A DNA stretch of 64,000 bases, taken from assembly GCA_947247005.1 (NCBI GenBank), contig OX365948.1, positions 2,294,001-2,358,000 on the forward strand, written 5' to 3'. The stretch comes from Spisula solida. Lineage: Eukaryota; Mollusca; Bivalvia; Venerida; Mactridae. Each line of letters begins with the position of its first letter. Position 1 is the stretch's first letter. Made by a program: the position numbers and the translations under genes. Shown piece by piece: positions 1-10,617 of the stretch. The notes under the pieces are model-generated. The model worked only from the letters and a program-made list of their open reading frames with translations. It made no database searches and was not told where the DNA came from.

Positions 1-835
1 TATGCCAGTTATTAACATGAGACAACCCACAGTGATATACCAGTTAATTACATGAGACAACCCACAGTGATATGCCAGTTGTTTACATGAGACAACCCAT
101 AGCGATATACCAGTCATTTACATGAGACAACCCACAGCGATAAACCAGTTATGTACATGAGACAACCCACAGCGATAAACCAGTTATGTACATGAGACAA
201 CCCACAGTGATATGCCAGTTATTTACATGAGACAACCCACAGTGATATACCAGTTATTTACATGAGACAACCCACTGTGATATGCCAGTTATTTACATGA
301 GACAACCCATAGTGATATACCAGTTAATTACATGAGACAACCCACAATGATATGCCAGTTGTTTACATGAGACAACCCATAGCGATATACCAGTCATTTA
401 CATTAGACAACCCACAGCGATAAACCAGTTATTTACATGAGACAACCCACAGTGATATGCCAGTTGTTTACATGAGACAACCCATAGCGATATACCAGTC
501 ATTTACATGAGACAACCCACAGCGATATACCAGTTATTTACATGAGACAACCCACAGCGACATATGAGTTATTTACATGAGACAACCCACAGCGATAAAC
601 CAGTTATGTACATGAGACAACCCACAGCGATAAACCAGTTATTTACATGAGACAACCCAGAGCGATATACCAGTTATGTACATGAGACAACCCACAGCGA
701 TATACCAGTTATTTACACGAGACAACCCACAGTGATATGCCAGTTGTTTACATGAGACAACCCACAGCGATATACCAGTTATGTACATGAGACAACACAC
801 AGCGATATGAGACAACACACAGCCGTATGCCTGTT
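1..835. repeat. 35-bp tandem satellite array
   Basis: About 23 copies of a 35-bp unit, spaced exactly 35 bp (the word gacaaccca starts at 21, 56, 91 and so on). The unit contains acatgagacaaccca followed by a variable tgatatgccagttattta part. Copies differ at a few positions (cagcgataaac versus cagtgatatgc), and some variants recur as multi-unit blocks. The array runs off the left edge of the window and breaks down near 800-835. I see no coding potential. Confidence 0.95.
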
Positions 836-942
836 ATTCTCGACCTTCTGTGTATTCTTCTGACAGAATCGTTAATAACTTGTCTAATCACTGTGTAATC
901 CTGTTAGGGTCATCGCCTTCAACTGTGTTGATTTGAAACGCG

Positions 943-1122
943 ATACTCGATAGTATGATGATAATAATACGAGAATACTATAGTGGTAACGCGAGAATAT
1001 GACAGTACGGTAATGATACTGCGATATAATATCGCGTTATCAATATCGTACTGTCTTATTCTCGTATTATCATCATCGTACTATCGTATGATCACTATCG
1101 TATTCTCGTATTATCATTATCG
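943..1122. repeat. Imperfect palindromic foldback (MITE-like)
   Basis: A long inverted repeat centred on gcgatataatatcgc near 1020-1033. The left arm (about 943-1025) contains gacagtacggtaatgata and tacgagaatacta; the right arm (about 1030-1122) contains the complements tatcgtactgtcttattctc and attctcgtattatcatcatc. The arms are diverged but clearly related. No target duplication was identified. Confidence 0.6.
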
Positions 1123-1171
1123 TTTTCTCGTATGTTTTAGGGTATCGGAGCAAGGCACGGTTATCATTTGA

Positions 1172-2016
1172 ATTTCATAAACATGATGTCAAATAATTAT
1201 ATCACATATCGTTAACCAATCCAAATGGGGTTGAACTCCGATCACAAAACAAGAACTATTTTAAGACCGCAGAAAATGGTTTTAGAATGGTTTGAAACAC
1301 ATTTGGATTATCATTTCCTACTGTAAATGTATGACAAAATACGTGTGTCATGTAAAGTGACCTGGAAGAATAACTATGTAAGCGTTATTTTCTAGTTGTG
1401 TTTAACTTTTTACATTACAGGATGTTCGCATACAACTCAAATTTATTACGTATTTACACAGTACTGACTTTCAAAAACATTAGCACATCTATATCTATTG
1501 ATCATTTGAATATTAGCACGGTTAGAAGTATGTATTCAGCATCAGAAGTTAATCACATGAAATTGTTTTTCTTGTTATTAAAATTTTACCCTCTTAAACA
1601 ATCTCAGTATGGAATATCATGTAGTTTAAGGGAGAAAACTCGTATACTGGACAAGAGTCAATTTATAGTACAAGCGCATCAGAGTTAATCGCTAATCGGC
1701 GTCCATAGCCGATTTATCCATTTAACGTAGGTTACGGTAATTTTCGTAACTCCGCCTACAACTGTCCGAGGGACACGGATTATAGTTTATTTTTTGAAAC
1801 ATTAGGCATTTTTGCCCATCAGTTTACATGCATATAACAACACTATTATAATATATGTTCCGTTACAGCAATGATATTAATAATATGCATCTTCGTCATG
1901 TTATATATACAATAATATTACACTCTGTCATGTACTCGCTCCAGTTTACATTCTAACCATTCTCACGCATACGTACACGCAGGCACACATGCAATCACAC
2001 ATACGTACACCCACAC
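1172..2016. other. Gene-free AT-rich stretch
   Basis: No convincing gene. An open stretch at 1398-1688 starts at GTG, has AT-driven composition and matches no family I recognise. Near 1955-2020 there is a short (CA)-rich tract built from acacacat/acgtacac words. Confidence 0.5.
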
Positions 2017-2240
2017 ACATGCACACACTTATGTGGCATGCTTTGAGACTACAAATACTAGATTCTGACTGTTCCGACCATGTGTTAGGGTGGCATCCGT
2101 AGAATGTAGGTTTGTTGTATGTGGTATAACATGCACACACTTATGTGGCATGCTTTGAGACTACAAATACTAGATTCTGACTGTTCCGACCATGTGTTAG
2201 GGTGGCATCCGTAGGATGTAGGTTTGTTGTATGTGGTATA
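2017..2240. repeat. Recent 112-bp tandem duplication
   Basis: Positions 2017-2128 and 2129-2240 are almost identical copies beginning acatgcacacacttatgtgg and ending tttgttgtatgtggtata. I can see a single difference (cgtagaatg versus cgtaggatg). The near identity suggests a recent duplication. Confidence 0.9.
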
Positions 2241-2663
2241 TTAGTCCGGCCCGAAATCCCCGAAATTTGACTGAATCTTGCATTGGAGTCTAAGGTTTTT
2301 TTCTTTGCTGATTTCAGTAGACAAGACCTTTCGAATGGAAAATCTGACGGGTGCCATTGTGTCACCCTTGAGAATTTTGAGAAAATTGGGGTAAAAGTTC
2401 AAATATTTAAATGAAACTACGATATTTTGGAATCGGTGAACTACACGGTTATTTATAATCATATTTTATATAATGTATATGTAGTTATTAAGTTGCAGTA
2501 GAAGACTTTAGTGCCGTGAATTTATGCAAAGGGAGGTATTTTTGGGGTAAAACGTTAAAAGTGCATGGAAAATTTTCGGAATCTGTCGACTGTGACGTCT
2601 TTAGGCATTATATTTGATAAATAATCGCTGTAATAGTTTTATAGTGACTTGCGATGAATATAT

Positions 2664-4275
2664 TAAGATATTTTACTTTCAGGATATGTATCAACACTTC
2701 AGTCCTTAAATACACACCCTTTACACAATATAAGTCAGAATCACCAATTATGCCGTTCAGTATATACCAGGGAAACAAACGGAAATGGCCGAGCTTTCAC
2801 GATTGAACAACTACAGTCAAGCCAATCAAATGATCGCAACCGAATCTGTTGAAATTGAAAGGTTATCTGAATACTTAATGTAACTTTCTGTAGTCTCCAG
2901 TGTTCCTTATTTAGTGTAGGTGGAGACCACTAAGTTGAGGGGTGAGTTAATATGTCCTGACTGGCAGTGAATATCAGTAAACGCTCTTCTAAGTTTATAT
3001 CATAGTTTAATACATCGTAGATCTTATATACGTTATACAGATGGTAGAACAATAGGACAATACGTAGGTTGATACATAGTTGTTGATACATGTATAGTAG
3101 CTGAAACATACACCCTGAAAATATACAAAGGACCTAACATTGTTACAACAGTATAAACATTACATTTACATAATACAACACATATCAAGCCTCATATAAT
3201 GGTCGGAAACCTTCAGACATCCCTGCACATATAATGCAGATTATCACATAACATAACGCCACATGACACCGCACAGTCTCTCACATAATAATATATCACA
3301 TGACACATAGCAAAGTTACATAACAATACATGACAGTTGACACAGCACAGCAAGTTACATAACATTACAAGTAGACACATCACTTACCAATCTATGGGAT
3401 CAAGTGTCTATTCAAGCTTTCACCTCACACCAACGTTCACTCCCGTGAGTATTATATCTATAAATAATGGAATTAGCTATTAAATGTGAAGGAATAAGGT
3501 TTTATGAAAGTGATCATAGAATAGAGTAGAGTAAAGAAGTAGAGCTTCATTACAGGTAGATTAATTAGCCACACCTGAAGACCACAATTGATTACATGGG
3601 ATCCTGACCAGACTTCCTATCTTAGATTTACTTATCTCAATAAACATTACTTATCACACTTACAATGAAATGACAATAATAAATACAAGGGCATAATATA
3701 TAGAATACTTGACCACTACACAACCAACCATTCAAATGTCCAAAGTATCATCAATCAATCTCAACAATCCATAAAACATCAGTTAAAAGTATATCTTCAC
3801 ACAAAGACTTCTGTGTTAGATCTGGCCAAGTTTTAGAGGGAAAACTATTGACCAATAGCAATCAAAATCAACCACTGTGACTAATCTTGAGTAGATACAG
3901 GCTCTAAATAAGTAATACCCTAATTATCTCCCTTTTACCATAACTAACTAACATGTACCCAAAAATGGTCAGGTTACATTAATTTCGTACATTTTTTTAA
4001 TTATCGATCTAGTGAAATACTGCGATGTTTAATTGGCATGTGAGGTAAATGATTTAGTTACATTAACTGAAAGGATTACCAGCGAGGCACGTTTGGGAAG
4101 CATACATTCTGTTCCAATGCAAAGTCACATTTTAAGCGTGGAAATCTCGGTGGTCCTGAACGCCTAAATTAGCGATCGAAGTCTGGAATTGTGTTCTTGA
4201 TTCTGACGTTCGGTGTGTAAAGGGTGTGTATTTAAGGACTACAGTGTTGTTATATCTTGAAAGTAAAATATCTTA
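2664..4275. mobile_element. Non-autonomous DNA transposon with ~70-bp terminal inverted repeats
   Basis: The left end at 2664 begins taagatattttactttc and continues through agtccttaaatacacaccct to gtcagaatca near 2740. The right end (4200-4275) carries the reverse complement: attctgac, then gtgtaaagggtgtgtattta, ending gaaagtaaaatatctta at 4275. Similarity fades further inward. The interior (about 1.45 kb) is AT-rich with no transposase frame. I could not confirm a target duplication, so the superfamily is unassigned. Confidence 0.7.
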
Positions 4276-4822
4276 GCTACACGCTGATACTCGTAATATA
4301 CCATTTGAATGAATAATGAACCTACACGGCTACAAATGTGACAGGCACTTTTATAATCGGCAATTACTTCGTCCCTTGTACATTTGGCTGGGGGAGTGTT
4401 TCAGGTCCAAATAGGGTACGTGCAGACTGCCTAAGTTTATAGCATTATGTTTCGTTCGACCTTGGATGGGACAAAGGAGAGTACAATAACTTCAGGACAG
4501 GAATTTAATAGAAGTAATTGCAATCATTCCTTTAACCTTGTATCGTGTAACAATGCACATCCGTCAGAACTTGAAGCATGTTCAAGCCCGGAAGATTGAT
4601 TTTACCAGATAAATCAAATGTGTTCCTTATGATAACATTGTTATAAACTTATGATTGACCTTGGAATCAAAGATTATAAAACCAATAAGCTCATGTAATT
4701 ATATAATTATATTGGACCTTATTTCACTTCCCAATCCGGTGAAGTTAACTACCGGTTTATTGTATTGTCATATTATAATATTATCGTTGAGCTATTCACG
4801 ACCGAAAGAGGAAGTAACAATG
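4276..4822. other. Gene-free spacer
   Basis: No gene, repeat or RNA recognised. The open stretch at 4655-4846 runs into the 80-bp minisatellite and looks like chance. Confidence 0.4.
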
Positions 4823-5535
4823 CACGTGCAACACACGGGGATATAAACCTGACTATACTTGTCATCACTGGCACTGACATCACAGTGACAACAGTTCATC
4901 TACACGTGCAACACACGGGGATATAAACCTAACCATACTTGTCATCACTGGCACTGACATCACAGTGACAACAGTTCATCTACACGTACAACACACGGGG
5001 ATATAAACCTGACTATACTTGTCATCACTGGCACTGACATCACAGTGACAACAGTTCATCTACACGTGCAACAACCAGGGATATAAACCTAACTATACTT
5101 GTCATCACTGGCACTGACATCACAGTGACAACAGTTCATCTACACGTGCAACAACCAGGGATATAAACCTAACTATACTTGTCATCACTGGCACTGACAT
5201 CACAGTGACAACAGTTCATCTACACGTGCAACAACCAGGGATATAAACCTAACTATACTTGTCATCACTGGCACTGACATCACAGTGACAACAGTTCATC
5301 TACACGTGCAACACACGGGGATATAAACCTAACTATACTTGTCATCACTGGCACTGACATCACAGTGACAACAGTTCATCTACACGTGCAACACACGGGG
5401 ATATAAACCTAACTATACTTGTCATCACTGGCACTGACATCACAGTGACAACAGTTCATCTACACGTGCAACACACGGGGATATAAACCTAACTATACTT
5501 GTCATCACTGGCACTGACATCACAGTGACAACAGT
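4823..5535. repeat. 80-bp minisatellite, about 9 copies
   Basis: The words acacacgggg or acaaccaggg recur every 80 bp (4831, 4911, 4991 and so on). Each unit holds atataaacctaactatactt and the inverted-repeat core tcactggcactgacatcaca, with tcactg and cagtga as complementary ends. The two word variants group into neighbouring copies, as expected from unequal exchange. Confidence 0.95.
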
Positions 5536-6249
5536 TTTAAAATCTCCACTGTAGACAACTACAGTGAAGTTCCGCTAATAAGACCAGTCAAAAAGGTGGT
5601 CTTAATAACAAATTGGTCTTATTAGCAGACCTTTTTTGTTCTAAATTTAATACTTTGGGACCTTAAACTGGCAAAAATCTGCATGATTTCAAAATAATTA
5701 AAGTAAACTTTACAGTATAAAGTATAATACAATATAATTATGTAACCCACTAAAAAAATATTTGTTTATTATAATATTGTTTTTCTATATACAGATAGTA
5801 TAATATCTCCAATAAAAATTAAAAACACTAGGTTATCTTATAAATATGGTGGCTAGTTTACATTATTCACATTATTTACAACATACATGTATTATAAACA
5901 ATAATATAGCAATAACATTTGTAATACAGGAGCAGATTAGAAAGAAAGTCTATATGACTTATACATGTGATAAACAATTAAAAAATAATTGAAGTAAGTT
6001 GTTGCTGATATATATGTTATTTAATTGTATAAAAAAAATAAAAATAAAATAAATATACCAGATTGAGAGAGAGACATTAGATACAGACATGTCCGGCGCT
6101 ACAGAAGTGCGCCTTGCTTTTATTTCGAATAGACAGTCTGGTTATTTAATGTGCCCGGTGTATAGCACCGATACAGAGCTTACTGACAATTTGCAGACCA
6201 CACAGTCAGATATAGCGGGAAATATTATAAATATTTCAGAAATGTCAAG

Positions 6250-6322
6250 TGCCGATGCCGGGGATTGAACCCAAGACCTCTAGATTGACAGCCTGGTGCG
6301 TTACCACTAAGCTAAATCCGCT
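6250..6322 (-). repeat. tRNA-derived sequence (Asp-like), copy A
   Basis: Read on the minus strand, this begins gcggatttagcttagtggta (A-box like) and ends ggtcttgggttcaatccccg (B-box like, ggttcaatcc). A seven-base loop ct-gtc-aa gives a GUC (Asp) anticodon. The acceptor stem does not pair properly and the anticodon stem has a mismatch, so this is a tRNA pseudogene or a SINE head rather than a working tRNA. It recurs at 16542-16614. Confidence 0.6.
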
Positions 6323-6436
6323 TATACATGTATATCCGTATACATGTAAACGAGTCCTTCATATTTTAAATGCATGTTTTGCCTGAAATTATAGTACGGA
6401 GAATTTGACACGACTCTCAACGTTCTATTACCATAA

Positions 6437-6520
6437 TATAACAGCTGATATAGTGCTTATATATATAACAGCTGATATAGTGCTTATATATATAACAGCT
6501 GATATAGTGCTTATATATAT
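6437..6520. repeat. 27-bp tandem repeat, 3 copies
   Basis: Three copies of aacagctgatatagtgctta plus tatatat. The same array has nine copies in the paralogous block at 16727-16973. The 27-bp period keeps reading frames open on both strands, so the short open frames here are by-products. Confidence 0.95.
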
Positions 6521-7223
6521 AATCAAATTGAAAAACATGTAGATATAAGGGTATATATCTACACGTGGGTAAAGATGGTTGTGTTGTCTCGCTCAGAAAG
6601 GAGCGGGTTACCAAAGATTAGGGTATCTAAATCAAATTGAAAAAAAACACGCATATTTTGTAAGATAGTCTGAGAGTTACGGGAATGTTGATAAGATCTG
6701 AACTCAAAGAAGTAATAAAAGGAACTTTTAACCATGCCACATAATGACATCAACACATGGACTGGCGTATTTTCGCCTTTTTGTTTTGTTACTTTGTTGT
6801 GGCGAATGGGTGAAAAGACGAAATTTATATAGATATTATACAATAGGTATGGCATATATACACGTACATAATATCCAATACATTGTATAGTTTTAGCTTC
6901 CAATGTTGGAGATGTTATACAATGATGCAACAATAACAATTAACAAAAGCAGTTTTAATAGCAATATATTGATTTACAAATTTGGATAATTTAAGTTCTA
7001 CGTCGACATTGGAATATAAACATTGGTAAATTTGTACATTGATGATACAACATGTATTTGTAAAAAGAACTTTTGCATATCAATTTTTATCGGAATAATA
7101 GTAGCAAACATCCATACAATGATAGTCAACTACAAGAACATATTAATATAATTACGATTTTGTCATTTTTAGAATATGTTGAACACGGGGTCTAACACAA
7201 TCTTGTCGTTCCGGAAGTCTGTC
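6521..7223. other. 3' flank of the TLR gene
   Basis: AT-rich sequence downstream of the TLR stop codon and duplicated at 16974-17675. A 126-codon minus-strand open frame (6559-6939) is broken by small indels in the second copy, so it is unlikely to be coding. Confidence 0.5.
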
Positions 7224-7802
7224 CTAGTTATCTCCAACACCCAAAGCATTTCGAAGTTTATTCCAGAACAATTCTTCCCCGACAAAATCTTCTGTCCATT
7301 CTGAATACGTTGTCATATTCAAAAGTGTTTTGATGGACTTGTTCATGTTTCTTCCTTCAATGGCGTGCAGAATAATAACAATAACGTTAAATTCGTCTTC
7401 AATGTGTTTACTAAGTGCGACTTTCAGTTCAAACATGCACCAATCGCTGGTTGCAAAAGCATCCGATAACACTATGATCATGTGCTTGCTTTCCTCAATG
7501 CGCTGGACAATGTTGTCACTAATGTATGTACCTAGATGGAAGTCCCTTTCATGAACACAGAGTTTACAATCATATTTATCTTCTAGTAACGGAATCAATC
7601 TATCACGGATCCATCTAGAATCATCCTCATTATACGACACAAACGCATAGTACAATACATTGTCGCCTTCAATGGGAATATAATTCTTTCGTTTCCAAAA
7701 AAGATATATAAAGTGTTTGATATTCCATCGGTTGCGATACGCGGCTATTGCAATGCCAGCGATCACAAGCAGGGTGGGTAAGCCAACTATCAATACCCAC
7801 AT
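7224..7802 (-). CDS. Toll-like receptor: transmembrane segment and TIR domain
   Basis: This is the cytoplasmic half of a Toll-like receptor, which would recruit MyD88-type adaptors after ligand binding. Local residues 3-22 form one hydrophobic helix (VLIVGLPTLLVIAGIAIAAY), followed by a basic stretch and a TIR domain at about 49-185. TIR box 1 reads YAFVSYNEDD, box 2 LCVHERDFHLG and box 3 ELFWNKL; SDWCMFEL is also present. The BB loop has Leu where many TLRs have Pro (RDFHLG). The reading frame stays open upstream of the ATG at 7802 to about 7858 and there encodes FDVEFSYFECHPLKTW, a typical juxtamembrane end of an ectodomain. The ATG is therefore internal, not a true start. The ectodomain lies directly upstream in another frame (7811-9274). 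It is one gene with a frame change, or a young pseudogene. Confidence 0.85.
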   Translation of the reverse strand: MWVLIVGLPTLLVIAGIAIAAYRNRWNIKHFIYLFWKRKNYIPIEGDNVLYYAFVSYNEDDSRWIRDRLIPLLEDKYDCKLCVHERDFHLGTYISDNIVQRIEESKHMIIVLSDAFATSDWCMFELKVALSKHIEDEFNVIVIILHAIEGRNMNKSIKTLLNMTTYSEWTEDFVGEELFWNKLRNALGVGDN

Positions 7803-7810
7803 CCAGGTCT

Positions 7811-9274
7811 TCAGCGGATGACATTCAAAGTATGAGAATTCAACATCAAATAGCGGTCGTCCAACAGATATTTGTGGAGATGCACAAGTTTATCGTTTAT
7901 AGCAAGCAAGCAAGCGAGCGAACAATCACATGTAAAGGGGTTTCCAGAGAAGTCGACATGTTCTAGTCTATTTAGCAAATCAACTGGGACAGCATTTGAC
8001 GATACGTGAGCTTGTTGATTTCTGTTCAGCTTTAGTCTTTTCAAAAACCGTTTGGAACGTATCGCTGTGTCAGTAATTGTATCTATGTTGTTAACTCCAA
8101 AATTTATATCCACTAAGTATTTTTTGTTTTGGAGAATAGCAGATGGGTCATGGCGAATGCTGCAATCGTAGCAAGTCAGACGTTTCAATTTATCAAGTGG
8201 TGAGAACAGTCCGCATAATAAACTTGTTGGTAATTCCATCTTAACAAAGCTCACATGTAAACCCGTCATATTTGGTAGATATTTAAACGTGTCGTTGATT
8301 GATGAAAATATAGAAGCTGCCTGTCCATTTTGGTAAAAATACAGAACTTTAAGGGACTTAGAACGAAATGCAAACTTCTCGACATGTACATTGTGCCAAC
8401 GGTATTTTTTTATTTGTAGAAGTTGGAGATTATGTAGATTGATGAGCATTTTGTCTGAGAATACTTTCAAATAATTGTTGGAAATGTCTAACCACATTAA
8501 GGACGAGAGACAGTTCAAATTTTGGGAGTCTAAATCCTGAATAGAGTTGAGATTTATGAATAGTCTGTTCACCCTTGGAACCAATGATGTCGTCGTGTTA
8601 TTACCAGCACAGAAGCTTGGAAAGTGATGCAAACGATTGTAAGCAAGTGAAAGCACCTCTAACCTCTTCATAAACGGCAGCTCAACATCTCTAATTCTAT
8701 TACGGTCGAAATTCAAAGTTTGAATGTTATCAAAATGTTTCATAAGACTTTGTGAAATATACTCGAAGTTGTTTCTTTTTAGATACAGTCCATCCAAGTC
8801 GCAATCGGCCATTAAAGAAAATGTTTCTTCATAGCTGAAATGTTTACCCATAGCATTTAACATAAGAACATAATTCCTGTGGCACAAAATCCCAAGTAGT
8901 TGCTTTATGTAGTCAACGTCTATGTAATTGCCGGTAAGATCTAAGAAAAACAGCCCAGTAAACTTGTCAAATGAATGCACGCTTATTGTTCGTATTTTAT
9001 CGTATAATAAAAACAGAGTTAGCAAATTTCCTGGATTGCTGACACTGTCAAACGTTGCTTGACTTACATGTGGTAGAACGTTATGAGAAAAATAAAGTTT
9101 CGTAACATTGTTTGGTACCTTAGGTATATACCTTAAATATGTATTCTTGCAACGAAATTGAGAACCTTTATAAATGCATCCATCGTTAAATTCCATACCT
9201 TTAATACTATATATATCAAGTTCCACACAATGAAACAGTTTAATGATGAACATCGTCACAACATTCCGCTCCAT
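7811..9274 (-). CDS. Toll-like receptor: leucine-rich-repeat ectodomain (frameshifted from its TIR half)
   Basis: A 487-residue extracellular part of a short Toll-like receptor that would bind ligand outside the cell or in the endosome. The N-terminus has a weakly hydrophobic stretch (VVTMFIIKLFHC) that may act as signal peptide. The body shows degenerate leucine-rich repeats (LEVLSLAYNRLHHFP, LMWLDISNNYL, LEHVDFSGNPF). It ends in a single C-terminal cap starting NPFTCDCSLACL, which fits the single-cysteine-cluster TLR type. After YLLDD the frame goes off and stops at 7811, while the expected cap and juxtamembrane residues continue in the frame of the TIR open frame. One base gained or lost near 7858 explains this. 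A 60-bp minisatellite begins about 180 bp upstream of the ATG. Either a recent null allele, a natural pseudogene or an assembly error is possible. Confidence 0.85.
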   Translation of the reverse strand: MERNVVTMFIIKLFHCVELDIYSIKGMEFNDGCIYKGSQFRCKNTYLRYIPKVPNNVTKLYFSHNVLPHVSQATFDSVSNPGNLLTLFLLYDKIRTISVHSFDKFTGLFFLDLTGNYIDVDYIKQLLGILCHRNYVLMLNAMGKHFSYEETFSLMADCDLDGLYLKRNNFEYISQSLMKHFDNIQTLNFDRNRIRDVELPFMKRLEVLSLAYNRLHHFPSFCAGNNTTTSLVPRVNRLFINLNSIQDLDSQNLNCLSSLMWLDISNNYLKVFSDKMLINLHNLQLLQIKKYRWHNVHVEKFAFRSKSLKVLYFYQNGQAASIFSSINDTFKYLPNMTGLHVSFVKMELPTSLLCGLFSPLDKLKRLTCYDCSIRHDPSAILQNKKYLVDINFGVNNIDTITDTAIRSKRFLKRLKLNRNQQAHVSSNAVPVDLLNRLEHVDFSGNPFTCDCSLACLLAINDKLVHLHKYLLDDRYLMLNSHTLNVIR

Positions 9275-9449
9275 GTTTGAACTGAATTAAATAAAGTGTA
9301 TATATAATATATTACAGTATACATATATTATACTCGAGAATAGTCATTATTCCAAACACACGACTGTCATACTGAAAACTGATTTGCATAAATATATCTT
9401 AATTTCTGTTAATATTTAAGTGTTTAACGGAAACTTGAAATTAATCTTA

Positions 9450-10150
9450 TATCCCTTTAGTTATTGTCCTCGTGTGGGAAACACTGTAGTCAGATCCAAA
9501 TAAAGTCAAACCCTGTGTCTCTGTGTCCTCGGGTGGGTAAACACTGCAGTCAGGTCCAAATAAAGTCAAACCCCGTGTCTCAGTGTCCTCGTGTGGGTAA
9601 ACACTGCAGTCAGGTCCAAATAAAGTCAAACCCTGTGTCTCTGTGTCCTCGTGTGGGTAAACACTGTAGTCAGGTCCAAATAAAGTCAAACCCTGTGTCT
9701 CTGCGTCCTCGTGTGGGTAAACATTGCAGTCAGATCCAAATAAAGTCAGACCCTGTGTCTCTGTGTCCTCTGGTGGGTAAACACTGCAGTCAGGTCCAAA
9801 TAAAGTCAAACCCTGTGTCTCTGTGTACTCGTTTGGTAAACACTGCAGTCAGATCCAAATAAAGTCAAACCCCGTGTCTCTGTGTCCTCGAGTGGTAAAC
9901 ACTGCAGTCAGGTCCAAATATAGTCAAACCCCGTGTCTATGTATCCTCGTGTGGGAAACACTGCAGTCAGGTCCAAATAAAGTTAAACCCCGTGTCTCTG
10001 TGTCCTCGTGTGGGTAAACATTGCAGTCAGATCCAAATAAAGTCAAACCCTGTGTCTCTGTGTCCTCTGGTGGGTAAACACTGCAGTCAGATCCAAATAT
10101 AATCAAACCCTGTGTCTCTGTGTCCTCTGGTGGGAAACACTGCAGTCAGA
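9450..10150. repeat. 60-bp minisatellite, about 11.7 copies, 5' of the TLR
   Basis: A unit of exactly 60 bp containing gtgtctctgtgtcctcgtgt, gggtaaacactgcagtcagg and tccaaataaagtcaaaccct. Since 60 is a multiple of three, frames stay open on both strands and give 20-residue repeated peptides; these are not genes. A few copies carry 1-bp losses that shift the frame. The array ends at acccaaacggagtatacgtc. Confidence 0.95.
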
Positions 10151-10617
10151 CCCAAACGGAGTATACGTCAGACATAGTACTAGTTAATCAAACAAATTAT
10201 CATCGGCTTCGCCTCGGACAATTATGTTGTTTGTCCTCCACAAACTGTACAATAACCCCTGTAAGAAGACACTTTTGACGAAAAACTAGTACAATATCTA
10301 TTACATAATGTACTACATTTGCTCTTGATGATAATAATAAGAAACGAATAATGCAGCGAATTCATGGCAGCATGGAAACAGCATAAAAGCAGCACTTTCT
10401 AATGCACATTTCTCCCCTAATCAATTACAGTACATGTTAACGTTAACATGACAGGATTTCTCGCTGTTAAATTTAAGATTTGTTTCCCTTTGACCACATT
10501 TATAAAGTAGCTTTTTGTAATTTTCAGAAATCACCAAGTCACTTGTCCTAGATTTATGTTTCAGTACAGAAACGTATAAATGTATAATATTTTATATAAC
10601 CAGATAGTAAGCATATA
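10151..10617. other. Gene-free spacer
   Basis: No gene recognised. The last part may be the damaged 5' side of the LINE that follows. Confidence 0.35.

Larger units (their letters stand above)
4823..9305. repeat. Segmental duplication, copy A (carries the TLR locus)
   Basis: This block is repeated at 14595-18717 in the same order and orientation: 80-bp minisatellite, an AT-rich block beginning aaaatctccactgtagacaa, a tRNA-like sequence, a 27-bp array, then the 3' flank and body of a minus-strand TLR. Similarity ends at both copies just upstream of the TLR start, at aataaagtgtatat. Copy A has 9 units of the 80-bp repeat, 3 of the 27-bp repeat and only 5 GA dinucleotides. Confidence 0.9.

Noticed and set aside
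1..835. CRISPR-like array
   Set aside because: Units are contiguous with no unique spacers and the setting is a eukaryotic genome; it is a satellite.
5573..5629. Small hairpin (ctaataagacca against tggtcttattag), possible pogo/Tigger-type terminus
   Set aside because: Only one end was found and no partner end or target duplication. It is duplicated at the paralogous place only as part of the larger block.
6559..6939. 126-codon minus-strand frame near the TLR 3' flank
   Set aside because: The paralogous copy has several indels that break it, and it matches no family.
9447..10106. Repeated-peptide frames on both strands in the 60-bp array
   Set aside because: A period divisible by three leaves several frames open; both strands look equally 'coding'.
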